Shown: piece after piece, positions 34,922 to 43,492 of the stretch
How positions within the stretch are numbered: position 1 is the first letter of the stretch
How the letters are laid out: each line of letters begins with the position of its first letter
Source of the DNA: JBALVO01 sp036961445
GTDB lineage: Bacteria > Pseudomonadota > Gammaproteobacteria > Pseudomonadales > Halieaceae
Reading direction: 5' to 3'
NCBI GenBank assembly: GCA_036961445.1
Contig: JBALVO010000007.1
Span: forward strand, 9,213 to 73,212
DNA: 64,000 bases
Position numbers and translations under genes: made by a program
Notes under the pieces: model-generated
Seen by the model: only the letters and a program-made list of their open reading frames with translations
Databases searched by the model: none
Told to the model about the DNA's origin: nothing

Positions 34922-35917
34922 ATGAGCACCAACGACGAAAAAGAGACTAGTTCACCCCACTATCACATGACGTATCGCGATGTCGCTATGCACAAGGTCA
35001 TGCTGCAGGATGTGGTTCGTACCGATGCCTATGAAAAAGCTATCAACGAGGTAGTCCACCCTCAGCAGTCGGTGCTGGATTTTGGTTGCGGTACCGGGGT
35101 TTTGGCGATATTTGCTGCTCGAGCAGGCGCCAGTAAAGTGACAGCCGTGGATCGCTCACCCTTTATCCGAACAGCACAAGAAATCGCGCAGGTAAACGGT
35201 TGCGATAACATCGACTTTTATCATGATGACCATCAGTCTTTGCAGTTGGATGGAAAAGTCGATGTCATTGTATCGGAGTGGATGGGGCATTGCCTATTTT
35301 ATGAAGCGATGCTGGAACCCTTACTGACCATACGGGATCGTTACCTGGAAAAAGGCGGTGTAATGCTTCCCGCTGAAGTGAGCCTTCATGCCGGCCTGGT
35401 TTGCGATAAAGACGTATTAGAAGACTTGTCTTTTCTACAGGACCGACCCTATGACATTGATTTTTCACCGATAGCTCATGCACCCTTTGAGCAAACCGAT
35501 TTAGTGACACTGGACCCTGAAAGCATACTGAAAAACACGGCCCATTTAGGCTCGCTCAATATGCACACCATTGGCAAAGCCGACACGCCCAGGGTATTTA
35601 CCGGCACCATAAGGCCCAACAGAAAGTCAGAAATTTACGCTCTATGCGGTTGGTTTAGTTCGAAATTATGCCCGGGTGTGTCTTTTGGCACCGGGCCACA
35701 TGATTTACCTACCCACTGGGATCAAATTTTGTTTCCCTTACCTGAACCATTTATCGTAGATCCGTCGCGCGAACTGACTCTCAGTATCTCACCCCTGACT
35801 GAACAGGTAGGGAAAGAGCAGTGTTGGTCCTGGTCAATTACTGACGGAGAGACTACCGTGAGCGTGAATGAGCAACAGCTACGAACGCTTATTGATGTGC
35901 CACAGGGGAAGTTATAA
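34922..35917 (+). CDS. Protein arginine methyltransferase (PRMT)-like protein
   Basis: 331 residues from the ATG at 34922. It carries the whole signature set of the class I PRMTs, which methylate arginine side chains using SAM and are mainly eukaryotic: the N-terminal MTYRDVAMHKVMLQDVVRT helix, SAM motif VLDFGCGTG (51-59), an acidic post-I residue in AVDRS, the double-E loop SEWMGHCLFYEAM with Glu119 and Glu128 nine apart as in PRMT1, and the THW loop PTHWDQ (264-266) leading into the beta barrel. The C-terminal barrel is complete. The usual alternatives, small-molecule or ribosomal methyltransferases, lack the double-E and THW loops. Target unknown; monocistronic. Confidence 0.88.
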   Translation: MSTNDEKETSSPHYHMTYRDVAMHKVMLQDVVRTDAYEKAINEVVHPQQSVLDFGCGTGVLAIFAARAGASKVTAVDRSPFIRTAQEIAQVNGCDNIDFYHDDHQSLQLDGKVDVIVSEWMGHCLFYEAMLEPLLTIRDRYLEKGGVMLPAEVSLHAGLVCDKDVLEDLSFLQDRPYDIDFSPIAHAPFEQTDLVTLDPESILKNTAHLGSLNMHTIGKADTPRVFTGTIRPNRKSEIYALCGWFSSKLCPGVSFGTGPHDLPTHWDQILFPLPEPFIVDPSRELTLSISPLTEQVGKEQCWSWSITDGETTVSVNEQQLRTLIDVPQGKL

Positions 35918-36054
35918 GCGTTGAGGTGCAACCTGCTGGATATATGCGCCCGCCACCGCGCACTCCCTACTCACATGACACTCCCATGGCTTCCGGTTAG
36001 TTTAGGGGCTCAAGCTTTTCGGTATGATGCATACCTTCCCGTGCAGGAAATAAC

Positions 36055-36696
36055 ATGTCTATTACACGTAAACTGATAACCCTGGCGCTGATCGTGATCG
36101 CCCTGGGATTGCTGTATCCGGGTGTTACCCAGCCGGTTCTTACCCTTAGTGGTACTGTCGAAAAATCGAGAATTGCCGAGTTGGGTATCGAAATGATCGC
36201 CGGGCAGGGAGCCGACTCGCAGACCCGGCAGATGCTAGCTGCCATTTCCAGTTTTTTGGGCTTCGATCAGATTGAGGGGCAACTGCTGGTCTATACCAGT
36301 ACTCGCTCCATCTGGGGGACAGTAGAGTCTCTTGCCGGCGGCGGCAATCTAGCGGTCGCGTTTCTGATCGTATTTTTCAGCCTGGTGATTCCGGCCTTCA
36401 AACTACTATTGCAGATGCTTTCCCTATTCATCGCCCGCACTGAGTTTCGCGGACCGCTGTTGTGGTTGAACGCGGCCCTAAGTAAGTGGTCGATGGCGGA
36501 TGTCTTCGTAATGGGTCTGCTGGTGGCATTCCTCGCGGGTAGCGCCGCTGACCAGACGGGGGACATATTGGCAATGCATGCCAGCCTGGGCGCAGGATTT
36601 TACTACTTTCTGGCTTACTGCCTGTTTTCGGTGGCGGCAGCCTCAGTGCTACGCGCGTCGCCGCCCAGTGGAGCCGGTTACACCCAGCTTAGCTAG
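36055..36696 (+). CDS. Paraquat-inducible protein A (PqiA) family membrane protein
   Basis: 213 residues, single PqiA domain with about four helices. The signature WSMADVFVMGLLVAFL and the earlier VFFSLVIPAFKLLLQML block match PqiA/YebS. In E. coli PqiA partners with the MCE protein PqiB for lipid transport between membranes; no MCE gene is adjacent here and this copy has only one of the two usual domains. RBS AGGA is 7 bases before the ATG. Confidence 0.8.
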   Translation: MSITRKLITLALIVIALGLLYPGVTQPVLTLSGTVEKSRIAELGIEMIAGQGADSQTRQMLAAISSFLGFDQIEGQLLVYTSTRSIWGTVESLAGGGNLAVAFLIVFFSLVIPAFKLLLQMLSLFIARTEFRGPLLWLNAALSKWSMADVFVMGLLVAFLAGSAADQTGDILAMHASLGAGFYYFLAYCLFSVAAASVLRASPPSGAGYTQLS

Positions 36697-36838
36697 CCGA
36701 ACGTTAGTATTTAAAATGAACGCCATTGAGCCCAGCGGCGAGGTAAACCGGGCTTATCGAAGAGCCTGCGGGCGCCTACCCCACGAGCACAGGTAGATTA
36801 CTGAAGTAATCAACCGTGCCATAAAACGAGACAAAAAC

Positions 36839-37330
36839 ATGAAGCAACAAACACCCTCGCTGTCCTGGGGACACATCAATATCAACGTTAGCAATCTGGA
36901 CCAATCTATCGCGTTTTACCAGAAGCTGGGGTTTAGTGTGCTGCTGCCCGGGATTCCCTATCTGGGCCTTACTGCAACCCCCGAATTAACCAGGATGCCA
37001 GCGAGCGCCGCACGCGCGCTCGATGTGCCCGAACAAAACGAAGGCCGTGCCTGCATCATGCAGCTGGATGACGGCTTTCCAAAAATCGATCTGACCGAAT
37101 GGTCAAGCGCCAAGCAACAACGTCCACCGCACAATGCAGATCTCGGCCTGGTGCGACTGTGCCTGGCCTCACAAGACCTGGCGGCTGATTATGCGATGTT
37201 AGTAGAACAAGGGGTGGCGTTTTTGTCAGCGCCACAAGGGATGCAGGACGGCAAAGCAGACATCGCTGTGTGCATTGACCCGGACGGGGCGCTGATTGAG
37301 CTCATTCAACTTTATCTCGACAAATGGTAA
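36839..37330 (+). CDS. VOC/glyoxalase-fold protein
   Basis: 163 residues. Two betaalphabetabetabeta modules: WGHININVSNLDQSIAFYQKLGF at the start and DLGLVRLCLASQDLAADYAMLVEQGV in the second half, ending DPDGALIELIQLY (Glu ligand). His12 and Glu155-like positions could bind a metal. The family covers glyoxalase I, dioxygenases and fosfomycin resistance proteins; no closer assignment is possible. Starts 142 bases after the PqiA-like gene. Confidence 0.8.
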   Translation: MKQQTPSLSWGHININVSNLDQSIAFYQKLGFSVLLPGIPYLGLTATPELTRMPASAARALDVPEQNEGRACIMQLDDGFPKIDLTEWSSAKQQRPPHNADLGLVRLCLASQDLAADYAMLVEQGVAFLSAPQGMQDGKADIAVCIDPDGALIELIQLYLDKW

Positions 37331-37621
37331 TCGCCCTCTGTTAGTCCTTAACGGGCCGGGAAAGTCGCTAAGCCGCAGGTGACCTTTGACTGGTACGATG
37401 AATCTGCACATGTACTGCTGCGCAAATCATAGATTTCACAATGATTCTATAGTGCGCTAAGGCGCCAGGGCAGTTGAACTTTCCTGGGTGGACGACACTG
37501 ACGTTTTTTTCAACCACCACCTTAAGTAATTGCTGCTCCGCAGGGGCGTACCTGTGTATGATGAAGATCGAACGCGACCTCACACCAGCTCGCACTATAA
37601 TAACAATGGGTTAAAAAAATA
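37331..37621. other. 291-base region before the MFS gene
   Basis: No gene supported. A run of seven T and the GGGTTAAAAAAATAATG just before the MFS start are the only features; the ribosome site is weak. Confidence 0.35.
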
Positions 37622-39112
37622 ATGAGCAGCACTGCTGAAGCAACGCACGACGGCCATCTGACCGGATACGGCACACCGTCTTATAGAAACTATGTCCTGC
37701 TTCTGCTTATGGTGGTGTATACACTTAACTTCATCGACCGCACGCTGATCGCAGTAGTCGCGCAACCGATCATCGAGTCATTCGGATTGACTGACTCTCA
37801 GTGGGGCCTGCTATACGGCCCTCCCTTTGCCATCTTTTATGCGGTCATGGGACTGCCAATAGCCTTATGGGCCGACCGTTCCAATCGCGTCAAGGTTATT
37901 ACTGTCTGCATCATTCTTTGGTCAATAATGACCGCCCTGTGTGGCGTCGCGGCGGGCTTCCTCACACTGTTGCTTTTCAGAATTGGGGTCGCCGTCGGTG
38001 AAGCAGGTTGCACGCCCCCGGCCAACTCAATTATTGGCGACTACTTTATTGCTCGCAAGCGCGCCACAGCACTTGGTGTTTACTCTATGGGTGTCACCCT
38101 GGGAGGCGTCCTCGCCAACCTGTTTGGCGGCCCCATTGCGCAAATGCACGGCGCTGATGTCGGTGTATGGGTCAATAGTATCGGCCTGGGCGGATTGTTC
38201 TCAGGGCTAGACTGGGCAGCTGTCGAAGGCTGGAGAGTTGCGTTTGTCGTCGTCGGTGTCCCGGGCATTGTGATTGCAATGATTGTACTGCTGACCATCA
38301 AGGAGCCGCCCCGCGGTTACTCGGACCCTCACGACCCTACACCCAAAACCCCGAACCATTGGGGCATGGCGTTTCAGGAACTCAAGCACAAGCCCACATT
38401 CTGGTGGATGGCGATCGGGGCCTCCATGGTCGCCTTTGTCGGTTATGGCCTCGTGAGCTTCCAGGCGCCGTTCCTGCAGCGTGAGCACGGTCTGGATGTC
38501 AGGGACGCCGCAATCAACTTTGGAGCCCCGCTATCGTTTCTGGCTGCGATAGGCACGTTTCTTGGCGGCTACATAACAGAAAAGCTCACACCACGATCGC
38601 CGACTGCGGTGGCCTGGGTTCCAGCAGTCGGTCTGCTGATTGCCGTTCCCGCTTACATTTCTGCCTTTTTCATGGATGACCTGAAAATCATTTTCATCCT
38701 GTGGGGGATCGCTGCGGTCTGCCATTACGCCTATCTGGGTGCGCAGTACAACATCGGCCAGGGCGTCGTCAGTCCCCGTTCACGGGCCACCGCAATTGCC
38801 ATCCTGCTCATCCTGGTCTCGCTCATAGGCAATGGCATTGGCCCCTACTTTGTAGGATTCATGAGCGACCTGTTTATGAACATGCAACTTGCCAGCAGCG
38901 AATTTGCCGGCCAGCTAACCCCGGCTATGTGCATGGCCAAAGACTCTGGAATCACTGATGCTCAGCGCACCGTCTGCGAACAGGCCAATTCGACCGGCCT
39001 GAAACAGGCGATGTCCGTCACTGTCTGTTGGTTCATCCTGGCAGCGGGATGCTTTTTCATGTCTGCCCGCACCCTCGAGCGTGATTTCGTGGCCCTGCTG
39101 TCAACAAAGTAG
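37622..39112 (+). CDS. MFS transporter, Spinster-like
   Basis: 496 residues, twelve helices. The N-terminal VVYTLNFIDRTLIAVVAQPI, the first MFS loop GLPIALWADRSNRVKV, and RIGVAVGEAGCTPPANSIIGDYF in helix 4-5 match the bacterial Spinster-like group, which moves hydrophobic organic molecules. The loop before helix 12 holds an unusual Met/Cys-rich periplasmic stretch (TPAMCMAKDSGI, then RTVCEQ), possibly with a disulfide. Stands alone. Confidence 0.88.
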   Translation: MSSTAEATHDGHLTGYGTPSYRNYVLLLLMVVYTLNFIDRTLIAVVAQPIIESFGLTDSQWGLLYGPPFAIFYAVMGLPIALWADRSNRVKVITVCIILWSIMTALCGVAAGFLTLLLFRIGVAVGEAGCTPPANSIIGDYFIARKRATALGVYSMGVTLGGVLANLFGGPIAQMHGADVGVWVNSIGLGGLFSGLDWAAVEGWRVAFVVVGVPGIVIAMIVLLTIKEPPRGYSDPHDPTPKTPNHWGMAFQELKHKPTFWWMAIGASMVAFVGYGLVSFQAPFLQREHGLDVRDAAINFGAPLSFLAAIGTFLGGYITEKLTPRSPTAVAWVPAVGLLIAVPAYISAFFMDDLKIIFILWGIAAVCHYAYLGAQYNIGQGVVSPRSRATAIAILLILVSLIGNGIGPYFVGFMSDLFMNMQLASSEFAGQLTPAMCMAKDSGITDAQRTVCEQANSTGLKQAMSVTVCWFILAAGCFFMSARTLERDFVALLSTK

Positions 39113-39115
39113 GAG

Positions 39116-39166
39116 CCGGGGCTGCCCAGCAAGCGCGCGATACCACCCGCCGTGCCCCGGGATTTT
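39116..39166 (+). terminator. Likely terminator of the MFS gene
   Basis: CCGGGGC (39116-39122) pairs with GCCCCGG (39154-39160) across a 31-base loop and is followed by GATTTTT. Long loop lowers confidence. Confidence 0.45.
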
Positions 39167-39260
39167 TCTAATCATTCCCTGATCACAGCGCGTACGCGGC
39201 AATAACTGTCAACAGAGCTATACTCGAAGTGACGTCTACAACCATGACAGGACTCAAAAC

Positions 39261-39677
39261 ATGGACCTTACTCAAATCGGCGCCCAACTCCTATCGGAAA
39301 AACTGGGCCTTCAGGTAAATACCGACACCATAACGTCAGCCCTAACGAACCTGCTGGGCGATGGACAGGGAAATATCGATTTGGCCAGCCTGGCCAACAA
39401 GATGGCATCCAGTGGACAACTGGGTAGTATCGTCAGTTCGTGGCTGGCAGATGGTCCTAACTCCTCTATTTCCGCCGACAGCATTCTTTCACTGTTTGGC
39501 GAAAGCCAGGTATCGGACTTTGCATCAACGCTAGGCACAGACGTAGGTTCCGCCGCTACCGGTCTGGCCGATGTTTTGCCCCAGATGATGGATAAGGGCA
39601 GTAGTGCCGGGAGCCTGCTGGAATCCGCCGGAGGCATCGGTGGCCTGATGGGTGCCGCAAAATCATTTTTAAGCTAG
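39261..39677 (+). CDS. YidB-like DUF937 protein
   Basis: 138 residues, helical, rich in Gly, Ser, Ala and Leu. The GQLGSIVSSWLADGPNSSISADSILSLFG stretch pattern (split here: GSIVSSWLADG, then ADSILSLFG) and SDFASTLGTD match YidB/DUF937, in which they form the conserved core. Function unknown, often membrane- or stress-linked. Good AGGA ribosome site 8 bases before the ATG. Confidence 0.8.
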   Translation: MDLTQIGAQLLSEKLGLQVNTDTITSALTNLLGDGQGNIDLASLANKMASSGQLGSIVSSWLADGPNSSISADSILSLFGESQVSDFASTLGTDVGSAATGLADVLPQMMDKGSSAGSLLESAGGIGGLMGAAKSFLS

Positions 39678-39850
39678 CAGACATAGCACTTTTTATCCCC
39701 ACCGTATGCAACAGGATCCAGGCCAACCTCACCCGATAATGAGGCGCTCGCAAGGATTGGGATGGGGTAGTTGCAAAGTGCGGAGAAGGGCTGAACGGAG
39801 CCATTCGCTAACTATCCAGGGCCAAAACCCCAGTCTATAAGGAACGTTGT

Positions 39851-40615
39851 ATGGGAACAGTGAATGGAAAGTCGGTCATCATAACCGGTGGTGCCGGCGA
39901 AATCGCTCGCGAGGTGGCTGCGCAGTTTTTGGCGGGTGGCGCGCAGGTACTCCTGGTTGACATGAATGAAGAGGCTCTGAGGAACACGGTTGAGTCATTG
40001 GCTTCAAACTCGGTAGTTTATTGCGTCGCCGACGTCACCTCCGAAGACGATACCAGGGCTTATGTGCAGAAGGCTATGAAGAGCTTCGGCAAAATAGATG
40101 TGCTGGCAGCCAACGCTGGGATAGAAGGTATTGTCGCCCCGGTTAACGAGTACGACACCGAGGCCTTTCGGCGACTAATCGACATTAACGTCATCGGTGT
40201 ATTTTTGGGCATCAAGCACGTGTTCCCATTTATGGCCGAACAGGGAGGCGGCAGCATTGTCATTACCTCTTCGGTGGCAGGTGTCTGGGGATCGCCCGGG
40301 ATGTCCGCCTACAATACGAGTAAGCATGCGGTCATCGGTTTGATGCGCTCCACGGCAAAAGACGGGGGGCCCCTGAACATTCGTGTGAACACTGTCAATC
40401 CATCTCCCGTGGAAGGCCGAATGATCGAGTCGTTGGAACAGGGCACCTCGCCGGACGACCCCGATGCGATGCGCAAGAGTCTTATAGAGTCCATTCCAAT
40501 GGGACGTTACGGGGTGCCCGCCGACGTGGCTAATATGGTGCTTTTTCTCGCCAGTGAAGAAAGCCAATTTCTGACGGGTGGCGTGTACATGGTCGATGGC
40601 GGCATGACGGCTTGA
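39851..40615 (+). CDS. SDR family oxidoreductase with altered cofactor loop
   Basis: 254 residues. Rossmann fold with NAGIEG, SSVAG and YNTSK (Tyr/Lys catalytic pair), then NPSPVEGRM. The N-terminal cofactor loop, TGGAGEIAREV, departs from the usual TGxxxGIG: the sixth Gly is Glu and the last Gly is Ala, which may alter nucleotide binding. A strong AAGGAACG ribosome site precedes the ATG. Substrate unknown. Confidence 0.85.
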   Translation: MGTVNGKSVIITGGAGEIAREVAAQFLAGGAQVLLVDMNEEALRNTVESLASNSVVYCVADVTSEDDTRAYVQKAMKSFGKIDVLAANAGIEGIVAPVNEYDTEAFRRLIDINVIGVFLGIKHVFPFMAEQGGGSIVITSSVAGVWGSPGMSAYNTSKHAVIGLMRSTAKDGGPLNIRVNTVNPSPVEGRMIESLEQGTSPDDPDAMRKSLIESIPMGRYGVPADVANMVLFLASEESQFLTGGVYMVDGGMTA

Positions 40616-40763
40616 GGTCGTTCCCAAGTACCAACACAGCGGCCAACTAACGTATAGAAGGGGGCACCACCGACCTGATCCTCGGCACGCTAATGCCGAA
40701 AAATCAACTTGCACGCTAGACTCACCGGCTATACAGTGCCGTCCCACTTACTGGCCATTGCCC

Positions 40764-41666
40764 ATGCTTGACCAACGTACTCTTCACGGCGTCTATTTTG
40801 CACTGGCAGCCTATGGTTTCTGGGGCGTCGCCCCCATTTATTTCAAATTACTTGACCAGGTGTCGGTATTTGAGATTCTCTCCCACAGAGTCATATGGTC
40901 ATTAGTCCTATTGTTCGGCATTCTCGTCTACACCAGACAATTGAGTACCCTGCGCATCGACTTACACAAAGTCGGACTCTGTCTGATCACTGCAATACTG
41001 CTTTCGATCAACTGGCTGATTTTTATTTATGCCGTCATTGATGACAACATCGTCGAGGCCAGTTTAGGGTATTTTATTAATCCACTCGTGAGCGTATTTC
41101 TCGGCATGATCTTTCTGCGCGAATCCCTGCGGCCCCTGCAGTGGATCGCTATTGGCATGGCCATCTTTGGCATTGTCTTTCAGCTTTTTGCCTATGGCTC
41201 CCTGCCCTGGATATCAGTCGCGCTAGCCTTCAGTTTCGGGTTCTACGGCCTGATTAGAAAGTCCATGCAGCTGCCCGCCATTGCCGGTCTGACGATTGAG
41301 ACACTCTGGATGTTGCCAGTCGCCTTGACCTATCTCGCCTGGATTTATAGCAATGGCAACTACAGTTTTGGCCAGGTCGGTTACAACATCGACCTACTGC
41401 TGATAATGGGCGGTGTTGTTACATCCTTCCCACTGCTCTGTTTTGCTGCTGCTGTGGGGCGCCTGTCACTAACTAGCGTGGGAATGATTCAATATCTCGC
41501 ACCTAGTCTGTCTCTGCTGATTGCCGTGCTGCTATATGGCGAGCCATTCGGTTATGAGCGCCAGGTCACCTTTGCCTGTATCTGGGTAGCTCTACTGATG
41601 TTCTCGGGCGAAACGCTCTACCATCACCGGCGCATTAACAGACGCCTCACAGTGGAAACGCTGTAA
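40764..41666 (+). CDS. rarD: RarD (EamA family) transporter
   Basis: 300 residues, ten helices with the RarD subfamily's FWGVAPIYFKLL, ILSHRVIWSL and INWLIFIYAV and the LGYFINPLVSVFLGMIFLRE block that matches E. coli RarD. The ATG at 40764 is used; the frame also opens with a TTG two codons upstream. RarD is a DMT exporter of unclear substrate, named for chloramphenicol phenotype. Confidence 0.88.
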   Translation: MLDQRTLHGVYFALAAYGFWGVAPIYFKLLDQVSVFEILSHRVIWSLVLLFGILVYTRQLSTLRIDLHKVGLCLITAILLSINWLIFIYAVIDDNIVEASLGYFINPLVSVFLGMIFLRESLRPLQWIAIGMAIFGIVFQLFAYGSLPWISVALAFSFGFYGLIRKSMQLPAIAGLTIETLWMLPVALTYLAWIYSNGNYSFGQVGYNIDLLLIMGGVVTSFPLLCFAAAVGRLSLTSVGMIQYLAPSLSLLIAVLLYGEPFGYERQVTFACIWVALLMFSGETLYHHRRINRRLTVETL

Positions 41667-41795
41667 TAATATCGTGTTGCTGCAAAGCGCGACTCTGCAA
41701 AGTAAAGTTTGGTACCACCTACCATTGCGGCGCAGACGGTCTAGAATAAGCAGGTACTAAAAAATAATTAGCTTAACGCATATAAGGGTTCGCTT

Positions 41796-43436
41796 ATGAA
41801 GGCTTCAGATTTGTTCATCAAATGCCTGGAAGAAGAAGGCGTCGAGTTTATTTACGGTGTGCCGGGGGAAGAAAACCTCGACATGCTTGAGTCCATGCGC
41901 ACATCCAGTATCAAGCTAATACTCACCCGACATGAACAAGCAGCGGGCTTTATGGCATCTACCTATGGACGCCTCACTGGTAAGGCAGGTGTCTGCATGG
42001 CAACCCTGGGGCCGGGCGCCACCAACCTGGTTACCGCGGCCGCCTACGCCCAGCTCGGCGCTATGCCTATGGTGATGGTGACTGGGCAAAAGCCCGTCAA
42101 AACCAGCAAGCAGGGAGCGTTCCAGATACTGGATGTGGTGGGAATGATGACACCACTCACAAAATTCACCCACCAGTTGGTCAGCGCAGAAAATATCCCG
42201 AACAAAGTCCGCGAGGCGTTCCGGCTAGCCGAAGAGGAGCGTCCCGGGGCGACGCATCTGGAATTTCCTGAAGACATTTGTGCAGAATACGTGGACCTCA
42301 GCCCGTTCAAGGCAAGCCAGACCCGACGCCCTATTGCAGAGGACAAAAGTATCCACACCGCGGTCAATATGCTCGAGAGCGCTAAAAGCCCACTGCTGCT
42401 CATTGGAGCCGGGGCCAACAGAAAGCTGACTGGCCGGATGCTGACTGCCATGGTCGACAAATTGGGGATTCCTTTTTGCACCACTCAAATGGGCAAAGGT
42501 GTTGTCGATGAAACCCGGGCTGAATTTATAGGAAATACAGCACTGTCAGCGAATGATTACGTACACCGCGCCATCAATGAGGCAGACGTCATTGTCAATG
42601 TCGGTCACGACGTCATCGAAAAGCCACCTTTTTTCATGACTGATCACGACGTAAAAGTCATCCACATGGGTTTTAATTCTGCTGAGGTCGACCCCGTTTA
42701 CTTCCCTCAAGTGGAAGTTGTTGGCGACATAGCAAATTCAATCTGGCGAATGACAGAGATCATGACCCCGCAAGATCACTGGGACTTCCGTTTCTTTGAG
42801 AAAGTGCGCGATAAATTGGCTGCCCAGATTGCAGAGGGCACCGACGATGATCGCTGCCCCATCTATCCTCAACGCCTGGTGAAAGACGTACGTTCCGTTA
42901 TGCATGACGACGGCATCATTGCCCTGGACAATGGCATTTATAAAATCTGGTTCGCACGGAACTACCTGGCCAAAAAACCGAACACCGTGCTGCTCGACAA
43001 TGCACTGGCAACTATGGGAGCTGGATTACCTTCTGCTATGGCCGCCAGGTTTGTCTACCCGGAAAAGAGAGTAATGGCGATCTGCGGCGATGGCGGTTTC
43101 ATGATGAACTCGCAGGAACTGGAAACTGCTGTTCGTCTTGGAATTAACCTGGTGGTACTGGTTCTGCGGGATGATGCCTATGGCATGATTAAGTGGAAAC
43201 AGCTGAATTATGGCTTCCAGAATTTTGGCTTGGATTATGGTAACCCGGATTTTGTCAAATACGCGGAATCCTATGGCGCTCAGGGTCATAGGGTAGAGTC
43301 GGCCGCTGGGCTGTTGCCACTGCTGGAGCACTGCCACAGCACACCAGGCGTTCACCTGATAGATTGCCCGATCGATTACAGCGACAACGATCGCATACTG
43401 AACAACGAGATTCGCAAGCGAGCCGCGGCGATCTAG
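41796..43436 (+). CDS. Acetolactate synthase, catabolic (AlsS-like) ThDP enzyme
   Basis: 546 residues, three ThDP-enzyme domains. Catalytic Glu in LTRHEQAAGFMA (about 47), QKPVKTSKQGAFQ and the ThDP/Mg motif GDGGFMMNSQELETAV near the C-terminus; the second Mg ligand block reads LVLRDDAYGMIKW. The tail YGNPDFVKYAESYGAQGHRVES and LIDCPIDYSDN resembles Bacillus AlsS more than biosynthetic IlvB, and no small regulatory subunit gene follows. It would condense two pyruvates to acetolactate. No acetolactate decarboxylase is adjacent. Confidence 0.85.
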   Translation: MKASDLFIKCLEEEGVEFIYGVPGEENLDMLESMRTSSIKLILTRHEQAAGFMASTYGRLTGKAGVCMATLGPGATNLVTAAAYAQLGAMPMVMVTGQKPVKTSKQGAFQILDVVGMMTPLTKFTHQLVSAENIPNKVREAFRLAEEERPGATHLEFPEDICAEYVDLSPFKASQTRRPIAEDKSIHTAVNMLESAKSPLLLIGAGANRKLTGRMLTAMVDKLGIPFCTTQMGKGVVDETRAEFIGNTALSANDYVHRAINEADVIVNVGHDVIEKPPFFMTDHDVKVIHMGFNSAEVDPVYFPQVEVVGDIANSIWRMTEIMTPQDHWDFRFFEKVRDKLAAQIAEGTDDDRCPIYPQRLVKDVRSVMHDDGIIALDNGIYKIWFARNYLAKKPNTVLLDNALATMGAGLPSAMAARFVYPEKRVMAICGDGGFMMNSQELETAVRLGINLVVLVLRDDAYGMIKWKQLNYGFQNFGLDYGNPDFVKYAESYGAQGHRVESAAGLLPLLEHCHSTPGVHLIDCPIDYSDNDRILNNEIRKRAAAI

Positions 43437-43454
43437 GCAGTGCTGCTCACGCTG

Positions 43455-43489
43455 AAAAAAACGTAGCCGCCCTACTCGGTTGTGGCTAC
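43455..43489 (-). terminator. Intrinsic terminator of gdhA
   Basis: On the minus strand GTAGCC, a 15-base loop, GGCTAC, then GTTTTTTT. The stem occupies 43463-43468 and 43484-43489; the T-tract is the A run at 43455-43461. It sits 4 bases after the gdhA stop. Confidence 0.7.
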
Positions 43490-43492
43490 AAA

